Below, piece after piece: positions 8,920 through 16,743 of a DNA stretch of 39,240 nt. How positions within the stretch are numbered: the first letter of the stretch is position 1; every line of letters starts with the position of its first letter. Source of the DNA: Methylomonas sp. (GTDB taxonomy: Bacteria; Pseudomonadota; Gammaproteobacteria; Methylococcales; Methylomonadaceae). The notes beneath the pieces were generated by a model. That model was not told the DNA's origin. It made no database searches and was given only the letters and a program-made list of their open reading frames with translations. Both the position numbers and the translations under genes were made by a program. The stretch is taken from assembly GCA_002928965.1 (NCBI GenBank), contig PERU01000033.1, forward strand, positions 1 to 39,240, given 5' to 3'.

Positions 8920-10086
8920 TCATTGGCTATTGGCAACGATGATACTGCTGATCACATCCTCAGCGGCATTCAGTTCGTTTGCATAGATGTCGGTCCGGTA
9001 AGCGGGACTTTGCACATTGACAGTGGATGAAAAATTATCATTACCGGCTTGACTGAGTTTAATGCGCGTCAGTGTCGACAAACCGGGTCGTAATGGATGA
9101 TTTTTTAATTCGGCAGCATCCAATGCAATCCGAACTTGTAGTCGTTCGGCGATATGAATGAAATTGCCGGTTGAATTATCTGTCGGCAGTAGGGCAAAAC
9201 TGCTGCCGGTAGCCGGGTTAATGCCTTGCACGCGACCATGATATAAACGATTGTCACCATCGGCATCGACACGGATTTCCGCCTCCTGACCGGGCCGAAC
9301 CCCGGCAATCTGGGTTTCCAGAAAATTGGCTTCAACCCACACCTCATCCAGCGGCACGATCACCAGCAACGGCGCACCGGCTTTCAGATAATCGCCAATA
9401 TGCACCTTACGTTTGGCCACAATCCCCGCCACCGGGGCAATCACGTTACGGCGCTGATAATCCAGAAACGCCTTGCGCAGTCGGCTTTTGGCGTGCGCCA
9501 CCGATGGGTGGGATTGAATACTGGAATCCTGTAATTGCGCCACCACGCTGGCTTGCTCTGCGAGAATTTCCCGAATACCGGCTTGCAATTCAACCATTTT
9601 GTCCTGGGCCTTTGCCACTTGTTGAGCGGAAGCGGCACTGGGTTTGGCGGCCTGCAGGTAACGTTGCAAATCATGTCTGACCAGAGTCAAGCTCGCTTCA
9701 CGGCTTACGATACGCTGATTCAAGGATTCGACTTTGGCCTTCAGAGTGACAATGCCACGCACAGCCTCCGCCAGTTCGGCTTCCGCCTGTGCCAAGGCAA
9801 TGTTGGCGTGGTGTCCATCCAGCCGCAGCAAGACATCCCCTTTTTTTACCGGCAAGGTATTTTCCGTCAATACGTCCACCACCGTGCCGTCAGTCTGTGC
9901 TTTTATAGTAACTAAATGACCTGCCACAAATGCATCGTCAGTACTGATCCAATTGCGATGGTAAATCCACCAATATCCCAGCGCTGCCAAAGTTGCCAGC
10001 AGTAAACACAATGTCAACAGCGTTAACCGACGATTACGTCGGCGCAGCATGTCTCGGCGGCGAATGGGATGCAGCATGACGGTCAA
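8920..10086 (-). CDS. emrA: EmrA/HlyD-family membrane fusion protein
   Basis: This 388-residue periplasmic adaptor belongs to a tripartite drug efflux pump. A basic N-terminus is followed by one membrane helix (LTLLTLCLLLATLAALGYWW, about 21-40). The lipoyl/barrel-sandwich halves are VTIKAQTDGTVVDVLTENTL and VIAPVAGIVAKRKVHIGDYL, with a coiled-coil hairpin between them (about 85-195). A beta-barrel region ends near LRPGLSTLTRIKL. Its start overlaps the emrB stop by four bases (ATGA), so it is coupled to the transporter. It would link the inner-membrane transporter to an outer-membrane channel, but no channel gene remains nearby. An alternative start is the Met at codon 4. Confidence 0.88.
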   Translation of the reverse strand: MTVMLHPIRRRDMLRRRNRRLTLLTLCLLLATLAALGYWWIYHRNWISTDDAFVAGHLVTIKAQTDGTVVDVLTENTLPVKKGDVLLRLDGHHANIALAQAEAELAEAVRGIVTLKAKVESLNQRIVSREASLTLVRHDLQRYLQAAKPSAASAQQVAKAQDKMVELQAGIREILAEQASVVAQLQDSSIQSHPSVAHAKSRLRKAFLDYQRRNVIAPVAGIVAKRKVHIGDYLKAGAPLLVIVPLDEVWVEANFLETQIAGVRPGQEAEIRVDADGDNRLYHGRVQGINPATGSSFALLPTDNSTGNFIHIAERLQVRIALDAAELKNHPLRPGLSTLTRIKLSQAGNDNFSSTVNVQSPAYRTDIYANELNAAEDVISSIIVANSQ

Positions 10087-11810
10087 GGGTTAGACTGCTG
10101 GCTAGTGGCGTTTTGATAGCCTAATGCCTTACTCAAAGCCACAGTGGTTTTAGCTTGTTCGGCTTCCAGACTAATTAGCTGCCGACATTGGCGCTGTGCC
10201 GGCAATGGCGTGGGGTGATGCTCCGAGCGTTTGCGCTGCAAGTGATAGTTAAACGGGCCGTTGGCTTCGGTGTGGCTGAATCGCTTTGCAGTTTGCTTGA
10301 CAGGAGTTAGCGTCGGATGAGCGCACCAGACCAACCCGGCAAGACACAGAAACACACAGCCGGCTATCCAGAATGCATCGTTGATACCGCGAATCGCTTC
10401 GGCACGCGCCGCCAGTTTGGCAAACGTAGCCAATGCCTGCATATCGTTCAAGCCTTGCTCCATTAGTGTTTGCAGCGATTGATCAAATACAGCCTCGCCG
10501 GGTGTGAAATGTTCGGCTAAACGGGTCATGTGCAGCGGAGTACGTCGATACAGCACGATGCCCTGCAAGGCAATGCCGATGGCGCCAGCAGCAATACGCA
10601 GCAAATTGGCCAATTCCAGGGCCTTTGGCTGACGCTCCGCCGGCAAACCGTGTAACAGCAAGGCGGTCAAAGGCACGAAGAAACTACCCAGACAGGCGCC
10701 TTCCAACAGCTTGGGCCACAGCAGTTGATCAAAGGCGCCGGGGTCGTCAAAATGACTCAACCAGAAATAGGTAACTGCAAATCCCAGTAAATTCAGGCTG
10801 GCCAGCAGGCGCGCATCATAGCGCTTGACGATTTCATGAAACACCCCCGCCATCGGTTTGGCAAACACCGCCATCGGCAAAAACACCAGACCCGCCAGAA
10901 ACGATGAATAACCGAGCGTGACTTGCAATTGCACGATCAACAGCGACAACAAGCCTTGAAAACACAAAAAACCGACAAATAAACACCCGACGCCGATACT
11001 GAAATTACGCTGCGCAAACAGACTCAGGTCCACGAACGGCTGCCGAAAACCCGACATCCAGATTGCTGCATAGCTAAACAGTGCCAACACAAAACCGCTC
11101 AAAGCAATGATGTAAAGCGCGTTGAACCAATCCCAATCATTGCCCTGATTCAGCAGTGCCTGCAGGCCGAACATCGCCACACTTGTCAAAACAAAACCCA
11201 AAGTATCAAAACGCTGCCGTAAATTCGGTCCGCCGCGCCCATAGAGCAAGGCGGCCACTGTCGCTGCGATCAGCATGGCCAGTGGCACATTCAACCAGAA
11301 TAGCCAGCGCCAGCCCAAGGTATCGGCAATCCAGCCGCCGATAGGCGGACCCAGAGTAAACGGCATCAGGGTAAATACACTCCAGATACCGATACCAATG
11401 GACTTACGTTTATCCGGATACTCCTTGATCAATAAGGCATGTCCCAGCGGCAAGCTGACGCCGCCCACCAACCCCAGCAGAATGCGACTGGCCAGATACA
11501 GATAAAATTGACTGCTTACTGCACAGGCCCAGGAAGCCAGCGCGAACAACAACATCGCCACCACAAATGGCCGGTATTCACCAAAGCGTCTGGCCAGCCA
11601 ACTCCCCACTGGAAACGCCAGAGCCAGCCCCATCATGTATTGGGTCTGGGTCCAGGTAGCGAAGCTCAATGGAATCGATAAGCCGCCGGCCACTCTGGGC
11701 AACATGGCGATATAAGCACCGGCATTGAAGATCACCAACGCATGACCGACACCCAAACACACATTAAACAGCTTGAATCGCCAGCCTCGCAGAGGTTTGC
11801 AATAGTCCAT
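10083..11810 (-). CDS. emrB: EmrB-like DHA2-family MFS transporter with an OMF-like C-terminal tail
   Basis: This 575-residue proton-driven efflux transporter shows the 14-helix DHA2 pattern, motif A-like loops and the GPPIGGWIADTLGWRWLFWL block (motif C, end of helix 5 and helix 6). The last helix ends near GCVFLCLAGLVWCAHP (about residue 505). About 65 residues that do not belong to EmrB follow. Their end (QLISLEAEQAKTTVALSKAL) reads like the C-terminus of NodT/OprM-type outer-membrane factors. I infer an old deletion that fused the tail of a lost OMF gene to emrB. It is the first long gene of the emrB-emrA operon, opposite a LysR-type regulator that probably controls it. Confidence 0.88.
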   Translation of the reverse strand: MDYCKPLRGWRFKLFNVCLGVGHALVIFNAGAYIAMLPRVAGGLSIPLSFATWTQTQYMMGLALAFPVGSWLARRFGEYRPFVVAMLLFALASWACAVSSQFYLYLASRILLGLVGGVSLPLGHALLIKEYPDKRKSIGIGIWSVFTLMPFTLGPPIGGWIADTLGWRWLFWLNVPLAMLIAATVAALLYGRGGPNLRQRFDTLGFVLTSVAMFGLQALLNQGNDWDWFNALYIIALSGFVLALFSYAAIWMSGFRQPFVDLSLFAQRNFSIGVGCLFVGFLCFQGLLSLLIVQLQVTLGYSSFLAGLVFLPMAVFAKPMAGVFHEIVKRYDARLLASLNLLGFAVTYFWLSHFDDPGAFDQLLWPKLLEGACLGSFFVPLTALLLHGLPAERQPKALELANLLRIAAGAIGIALQGIVLYRRTPLHMTRLAEHFTPGEAVFDQSLQTLMEQGLNDMQALATFAKLAARAEAIRGINDAFWIAGCVFLCLAGLVWCAHPTLTPVKQTAKRFSHTEANGPFNYHLQRKRSEHHPTPLPAQRQCRQLISLEAEQAKTTVALSKALGYQNATSQQSNP

Positions 11811-11812
11811 TG

Positions 11813-11946
11813 TTATTGCCCGCTGGACCGGGTGTTTTGCGCAATCTCAGCCTGCAGACCGAAGTGCGGCGTGACGTGTTTCAACACGACATTGCCTATG
11901 GTTGAGCAGACGGATGTCCGAAAAAGAAATCGGTGTGTTCTGTCAT
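11813..11946 (-). other. Leader region ahead of emrB with a 16-codon ORF and a strong Shine-Dalgarno
   Basis: An excellent AGGAGGT site precedes ATG at 11946, opening a short frame (MTEHTDFFFGHPSAQP) that stops at 11896. In the -1 frame the reading continues without stops to a TAA at 11813, two bases before the emrB ATG. This could be a leader peptide for translational control, or a small gene carrying a one-base lesion. emrB itself has no comparable Shine-Dalgarno. I cannot tell the alternatives apart from sequence alone. Confidence 0.35.
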
Positions 11947-12033
11947 GAGCTACCTCCTTTTTTGGGTGTTCAAACCGGGTTTAAACCGACCTTGAAAACG
12001 CCCGATAAGCCGATCAAAACAATTTTGATTCGA

Positions 12034-12047
12034 TACTATAAATAGTA
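12034..12047. promoter_or_regulatory. Candidate LysR-type operator palindrome
   Basis: TACTATAAATAGTA is a perfect 14-bp dyad in the intergenic space between divergent emrB and the LysR-type gene. It is AT-rich and spaced as LysR-family T-N11-A sites commonly are. It lies 70 bp before the regulator start. The assignment rests on position and symmetry only. Confidence 0.4.
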
Positions 12048-12116
12048 GGCAATGCGTTTACATAAAACAAACGATATTTATTGGACTTTAATATCGACAA
12101 GTCCGATACTAAAAGC

Positions 12117-13001
12117 ATGGACATCGACCAAATCAAAACCTTTCTTAGTGTGGCCGCCAATGGCAGTTTTCTGGAAGCCGCCAACCGGTTGTATGTCACC
12201 CAATCAACAGTCAGCACCCGCATTCAGCGACTGGAAAGCTATCTGGGGGTGACCTTGTTCGTGCGCAACCGGGCCGGCGCCAGTTTGACCCTGCCCGGCA
12301 AACGTTTTTTACGTCATGCCAAGTCACTGTTGTTAACGCTGGAACAGGCCCGTCATGACATAGGCTTACCCAGCCGGTTTCGCGCCAGCATCAGCATCGG
12401 CGCTCGGATTGCCTTATGTGAACAGTTACTGCCGGAATGGTTAAATGCCATCCGCAATCAGTTGCCGGACGTCTCATTCCGATGCGACATTGGTTTTGAA
12501 GAGGATTTGATGCGCAGTCTGATCAGCGGTTCGCTGGACATTGGCATGATGTACAACCCGCAGCATCATGCCGGTTTAACGGTCGAACACTTGTTTGATG
12601 AAACCTTGGTACTACTGACCAGCGATCCTAATCGGGCATGGCCCAACGATGATTATATTTATGTGGATTGGGCGCCGGGATTTTACGCTCAGCACAGTAA
12701 CAGTTTTCCCAATCTGGAACGACCCGCGCAAGTGGTGAATATTGGCTGGATGGCACTGCAATTGATACTGGCCAAAACCGGCAGTTCGTGTTTTCTGCCA
12801 GTGCGCCTAGCCGAACCGTTAATGCAATCCGGCCAGTTGTTTGCCATCCCGAACAGCCCACGATTCAGCTTACCGGCCTATATGGTGTCATCGCAAGAAT
12901 ACGGCTCCGAGGTATTAGGCCACGTTGTGGATCTGATTCGCTCATTAGCCGGTGTGGAACGTCAAAAAATCTATGACCTGACGATGTTTCAGCTAACCTG
13001 A
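12117..13001 (+). CDS. LysR-family transcriptional regulator
   Basis: This 294-residue regulator starts MDIDQIKTFLSVAANGSF, a textbook LysR winged-helix start. The recognition region is AANRLYVTQSTVSTRIQRLE (about 28-47). A periplasmic-binding-like effector domain fills about 90-290. I chose the ATG at 12117; the frame stays open to 12081 but that would add 12 residues before the conserved start. The gene is divergent from emrBA, so regulation of that efflux pair, with an unknown inducer, is the likely role. The N-terminus and length are normal for the family. Confidence 0.9.
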   Translation: MDIDQIKTFLSVAANGSFLEAANRLYVTQSTVSTRIQRLESYLGVTLFVRNRAGASLTLPGKRFLRHAKSLLLTLEQARHDIGLPSRFRASISIGARIALCEQLLPEWLNAIRNQLPDVSFRCDIGFEEDLMRSLISGSLDIGMMYNPQHHAGLTVEHLFDETLVLLTSDPNRAWPNDDYIYVDWAPGFYAQHSNSFPNLERPAQVVNIGWMALQLILAKTGSSCFLPVRLAEPLMQSGQLFAIPNSPRFSLPAYMVSSQEYGSEVLGHVVDLIRSLAGVERQKIYDLTMFQLT

Positions 13002-13157
13002 AATAGGCAGCTCATCCTAACGATCCTGAAAACTCGAAATAAACCCAGCCAAATAAAGCTGGGGAGCGGTGCCACTGGCAAGTCCATGACCCTCGGTTCG
13101 CGACTGACATCGCTCCGATGACTTTCAGAGTAAGTGTTCGAAACACCCCGCCAACCA

Positions 13158-13503
13158 TCACTCGCGTAGCAACCTGTCCAAAATCGGCTCCTGACTGACC
13201 ATACCAATGGCTTAAAGTATGATGCGCTGAAAGGGTTTTTCTGTCGGACTATTCCAGACCATCCACAGATTTTTCAAGGTCGACGCCAAAGCCCCCTTAA
13301 TCTGACAACATAAACAACCACTGGACAACACAGTCATCGGCGCTCTACGCCTGTAATAAATCTCGATCCACCGGCATGCTGCCAAAGTCATTGATAATCA
13401 CCGCTGTTTTCGGACCGGCAACCAACAATCGATTCAACAGGATAGTTTTACCGCCACCCAGAAATCCGGTCAGGGCAATGACTGGAATTTTGGATTGATT
13501 CAT
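13158..13503 (-). pseudogene. Decayed COG0523 (CobW-like) GTPase
   Basis: The N-terminus is clear: MNQSKIPVIALTGFLGGGKT (P-loop), then AVIINDFG. An in-frame TAG stops it after about 49 codons. In another frame the COG0523 metal motif follows (GGCLCCQIKGALASTLKNLW), then KPFQRIIL, a second stop, and EPILDRLLRE ending at 13158. At least one frameshift and two stops make it non-functional. A degenerate palindrome just upstream (13517-13531) may be the remains of an operator. It is a second member of the family whose intact gene lies at 16744-17967, but the two differ enough not to be a recent duplication. Confidence 0.82.
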
Positions 13504-13674
13504 AGCGAATTGAGGCTGTTAAATAGCAACAGAAATCAACTCAGGCCTGCCGCATAAAGCTTCGATAACCTCACAGTAGCTAACAATCGCCGCTATCGGC
13601 AAATTCGCAGGTATTCAAACCGCACATTGAGTAGAATCTGCGGTTTTATTTTTTGTGACTGGAGCAGCAGCAAC

Positions 13675-14391
13675 ATGGGAAGAGCGTATCAAAACCGCAA
13701 AGTGTCGATGGCCAAAACGGCTGACGCCAAAACCAAGGTCTACAGCAAATATGGCCGGGAAATTTACATGGCTGCCAAATCCGGCGGTATCGACCCTTCC
13801 GGCAATTTGGCCTTGCGCGGTCTGATTGATCGAGCCAAAAAAGACCAGGTTCCCAGTCACGTCATCGACAAAGCCATAGACAAAGCCAAAGGTGCTGGCG
13901 GTGAAGATTTTACACCAGCCCGTTACGAAGGTTATGGCCCCGGCGGTTGCATGGTGATAGTCGACTGCCTGACCGACAATCCTAACCGCACCTTCGGCGA
14001 TGTACGATTATGCTTCACCAAAACCAAATGCAAAATCGGTACTCAAGGCACAGTCAGCCACATGTTCGATCATGCGGCCATTTTGGCGTTTAAACACCAC
14101 GATGAAGATGCCATTCTGGAAGCGTTGTTATCAGCTGATGTAGACGTCAGCGATGTGGAAAACGAGGACGGCAAAATCACCGTATTTTTGCCCAATACCG
14201 AATATTTCAAAGCCAAACAGGCTTTATTGGATTTATTGGGCGACGTGGATTTTGAGGTGGACGAAATCCAGTTTCTGCCTAAAAGCGTCACCAGTATCAG
14301 CGGTGACGATGTGGTGATGTTTGAAAAGTTTCTGGATATGCTGAATGAATTGGATGATGTGCAAAACGTTTTTCATGACGCAAATTATTGA
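13675..14391 (+). CDS. yeeN: YebC/PmpR family protein, YeeN type
   Basis: This 238-residue protein belongs to the YebC/TACO1 family, whose members act as DNA-binding regulators or translation factors relieving ribosome stalling. [20 protein letters not shown] at the N-terminus and [27 protein letters not shown] and [13 protein letters not shown] are family landmarks. The sequence is closer to E. coli YeeN than to YebC. The start at 13675 gives the conserved MGR...; an upstream extension to 13627 has no support. A GGAG lies about 11 bases before it. It seems to be monocistronic. Which of the two proposed functions applies cannot be told here. Confidence 0.88.
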   Translation: MGRAYQNRKVSMAKTADAKTKVYSKYGREIYMAAKSGGIDPSGNLALRGLIDRAKKDQVPSHVIDKAIDKAKGAGGEDFTPARYEGYGPGGCMVIVDCLTDNPNRTFGDVRLCFTKTKCKIGTQGTVSHMFDHAAILAFKHHDEDAILEALLSADVDVSDVENEDGKITVFLPNTEYFKAKQALLDLLGDVDFEVDEIQFLPKSVTSISGDDVVMFEKFLDMLNELDDVQNVFHDANY

Positions 14392-14464
14392 GCACCAATG
14401 CCGCCCGATTCGGAACTGAAATCTGTTTAGGAATACAAACACAATAACGGATGCAAGCGCTCGG

Positions 14465-14631
14465 TCTAGTAGCTTGTCCGAGAATAGGAATCGTCGCGAG
14501 GGAAAGCCCTTTTGAGTCAGATTTGTTGATCATTTGAGGCGAATAGTGGTGCTATTTAACGAAAATGAGCGGGAAATCTGCCCAAAAGGGCTTTTCCATA
14601 GCAGGTTCTCTATTCTCGGTTAAGCTCCTAG
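14465..14631. mobile_element. MITE-like element with about 22-bp terminal inverted repeats
   Basis: The left end CTAGTAGCTTGTCCGAGAAT and the right end, read inverted as CTAGGAGCTTAACCGAGAAT, match with three differences. The inverted similarity extends inwards through GGGAAAGCCCTTTTG / GGAAAAGCCCTTTTG and CAGATTT. The 167-bp unit has no coding capacity and is bounded by CTAG on both sides, which may be part of the repeat or a target duplication. This is the structure of a miniature inverted-repeat element mobilised in trans. Confidence 0.72.
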
Positions 14632-15030
14632 GTGCGGATTTATCCGCACAGTGCTAATGCATTCGCACCTGACGAACTTGTTTCATGCGTATTCCTTAGC
14701 TGCAAGGCGTATCGACCTTGAGATTGATACTCCCCTTCACGGAATCGACTATTCAACCATAGGGATATGGAAGCCCGGCATCATCCATGATGACTTTTAT
14801 AACCAAGCCGGACAACAGGCTGTTCAAAACCGCAAGCAAAAAAAATCCGGCATAAAGCCGGATTGTGAGGAAGGAAAATGAAAGTGCCGTTAAGCACGTA
14901 TGCATAGAGTGAAGGCCTTATTAAAAGTTCACAGACCTCCCTGATTTTTTTATCAATTCAGCAGCGGAAGAAACCAAGTCAGCCCATCTGAGTCTCATTG
15001 ACCTAACCTGCGTCTTTCAACTTTTAGCTA
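14632..15030. other. Non-coding stretch after the MITE, with one terminator
   Basis: A plus-strand open frame of 76 codons (14651-14881) has no recognisable family and no ribosome-binding site, so I do not call it. Apart from the terminator at 14838-14864 I see nothing specific in this interval. Confidence 0.5.
14838..14864 (-). terminator. Rho-independent terminator, minus strand
   Basis: Read on the minus strand: AATCCGGC, five-base loop, GCCGGATT, then a run of Ts. It lies about 170 bases past the exonuclease gene that ends at 15031 and probably ends that transcript. Confidence 0.7.
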
Positions 15031-15579
15031 CTAAACCTGAACTTGAGAAAACAGTTGCAGGGTTGTCAGTCGTCGGGTACGCACAAAGGTTTCCTGAATG
15101 ATCAGCGCATCGGCACTGGCACGGTGGCGCTCCAGGGCTAAGTCATCCATTACCTCACGTTTGGTCTGACTCCAGATTTCCATTTGCTCTTCCTTTAGAA
15201 TCATTTCCAACGGACTAAGATGGAAACTGGGCTGGACGCCGGCATCGTAAAACAGCCTCGAAAGCCAAGGCTTATCCACCACCCAGCCATCACTGTACAC
15301 CACGCTGTTCGATAGAAAAGTATTGAGTTCAGATGCCACTGTCTGAATCGACTTGCCATGCTCAAATAATAATTCGCGACTTAAGCCATGAACCTGTTCT
15401 GCCTGAGCATCCCAAAATCGCCACTCATGGATCGGTTTAATCAATGCGCAATACTTTTGGGTATTTGCCAATACCACCCCAACTTCGATCGGATAGCTAT
15501 ATACCCCAAAACCCGAAGCTTCGAAGTCAATGATATTCGGTCTTAAATTTTGCAAATCAACATCCTTGAACCCATTCAA
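15031..15579 (-). CDS. DnaQ-like 3'-5' exonuclease (DEDDh)
   Basis: This small stand-alone exonuclease has 182 residues. ExoI carries IIDFEASGFG (Asp and Glu ligands), ExoII is seen around VVYSDGWVVDKPWL, and ExoIII is HRASADAL (His and Asp). Together these give the DEDDh two-metal active site that removes nucleotides from 3' ends. The substrate is unknown; related small proteins act on DNA or RNA ends. It lies 236 bp downstream of the DUF1826 gene on the same strand, so it could be co-transcribed with the zinc-linked genes, but the gap makes this uncertain. Confidence 0.8.
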   Translation of the reverse strand: MNGFKDVDLQNLRPNIIDFEASGFGVYSYPIEVGVVLANTQKYCALIKPIHEWRFWDAQAEQVHGLSRELLFEHGKSIQTVASELNTFLSNSVVYSDGWVVDKPWLSRLFYDAGVQPSFHLSPLEMILKEEQMEIWSQTKREVMDDLALERHRASADALIIQETFVRTRRLTTLQLFSQVQV

Positions 15580-15815
15580 AATACTTAAGCCTAGTTTAAT
15601 TCACGAATTTGCAAAGCCTACCGACACGCTTGATTTAACCACCCGTTTTCTAAATTTATCGGTTTGACTGAGCTTGACCGAAAACAGCACTCTAGGAGCC
15701 TGCCAGCTTGAAGTTGACCTTGTGTCTGACGGAACCGGCGAAAAAACCGTTTCGGTCGAGTCATGACAGCCAAACCGCCGGATTGTGATCAATACTTTGG
15801 TTTAAGTTTAAGCAT

Positions 15816-16529
15816 TTACAGCATATCCAGCGTCAATAACAAGCGGCGTGGTTGCACCGCCGTTGGGGTGGGTGAGCGATGCACCAATCCGAAGCCTTCG
15901 TTACCTTCCCAGCTTTCGCCTTTCATCAAGCCCACTGCATAGGCCGGCATTTGTCTTATCGCTGTGTCATCGACGATCAAACCTGAGACAGTATCCGGCT
16001 GACTTCTGCTGCTCATACCGAGTTTACGACGATCCAAGGCATGTTCGGGCAACCATTCGGTGCCAATCCCGCCGTAGCTGCAAATCATTCTGGCCGGCAC
16101 CCGATCTACATGAAACCGCGGGCACATCGGTGTTTTTAAGGTCCGCAACCGCAAGCCGGTTTGCTGGCAACCCAATAACTCGCAAAACGCCTCACTCAAC
16201 AATGCGACATCCTCGACCCAATCTTGATAACCTTCGATGTGGCTGGCTTGCGGCCACAAACCGGTAAAGTCGAACAGTTCAGGTTCCACCGGCTGACTGA
16301 TTTCGATATTAGAAGCGTTTTGCAAAGCGTTATAGACAAACTGTTCAATGCGAACCGGTCGAGGCCGTTCGATCAGACACAGGTTGACGGCATCGTCATA
16401 AATGCTGGCCAAATCGGCAAACCGCCTGGAAATCACGGCTTTGCCTGCAGGTTTGACGATGGACTGAAATGGCCCGGTGAGAGCCGAAACGGGCATATTC
16501 GTTTGTCGAAAAGGAACACGCTGTAACAT
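15816..16529 (-). CDS. DUF1826 domain protein, Zur-linked
   Basis: This 237-residue protein of the DUF1826 family has no assigned function. Members recur next to COG0523 GTPases in proteobacterial zinc-starvation loci, as here (from memory of the family). The C-terminal half shows CPRFHVDRVPARMICSYGG, TEWLPE, then GFGLVHRSP and PRRLLLTLD. The HxD...H...R spacing is that of non-haem Fe(II)/2-oxoglutarate oxygenases of the jelly-roll fold; this is my inference. An AGGAGG site sits 6-8 bases before the ATG at 16529. The COG0523 gene ends 215 bp upstream, with an inserted repeat between. No signal peptide, so cytoplasmic. Confidence 0.78.
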   Translation of the reverse strand: MLQRVPFRQTNMPVSALTGPFQSIVKPAGKAVISRRFADLASIYDDAVNLCLIERPRPVRIEQFVYNALQNASNIEISQPVEPELFDFTGLWPQASHIEGYQDWVEDVALLSEAFCELLGCQQTGLRLRTLKTPMCPRFHVDRVPARMICSYGGIGTEWLPEHALDRRKLGMSSRSQPDTVSGLIVDDTAIRQMPAYAVGLMKGESWEGNEGFGLVHRSPTPTAVQPRRLLLTLDML

Positions 16530-16539
16530 GATGAATGCC

Positions 16540-16690
16540 TCCTAAGAATTTCGCTACCAATAACTGTCCCCTTGAACAAAGGGGAATCAAGGGGTCCCTC
16601 AACCCCTTTTTAACAAGGGGGAATAATCGAGTAATTCCGAACAAGCGGATTCGGGGAAGTTATTTATGGCCATATCCTGAATTCAAAAAT
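16540..16690. repeat. Dispersed repeat B, full MITE-like copy between two zinc-locus genes
   Basis: The left edge (AGAATTTCGCTACCAATAAC) and the right edge (GTTATTTATGGCCATATCCT) are imperfect inverted copies. C- and G-rich inner repeats (CCCCTTG / CAAGGGG and AACCCC...AAGGGGG) give a strongly foldable unit. The same terminal text occurs at 60-100. No coding capacity. Its position separates the COG0523 gene from the DUF1826 gene, which are often adjacent elsewhere. Confidence 0.6.
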
Positions 16691-16743
16691 GCCGGTTAAT
16701 AACCCAAAAATGCGCCGTCTGATAACTACCTGCAACAGTAATG

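Noticed and set aside
13517-13531. TGTTAAATAGCAACA as a working Zur box
   Set aside because: Too many differences from the two good boxes, and it stands before a dead gene; mentioned only as a possible relic.
14651-14881. 76-codon plus-strand open frame beside the MITE
   Set aside because: No ribosome site or family resemblance, and it runs across a minus-strand terminator.
15601-15792. 63-codon minus-strand frame between the exonuclease and DUF1826 genes
   Set aside because: Composition and content look random, and no start signal is visible.
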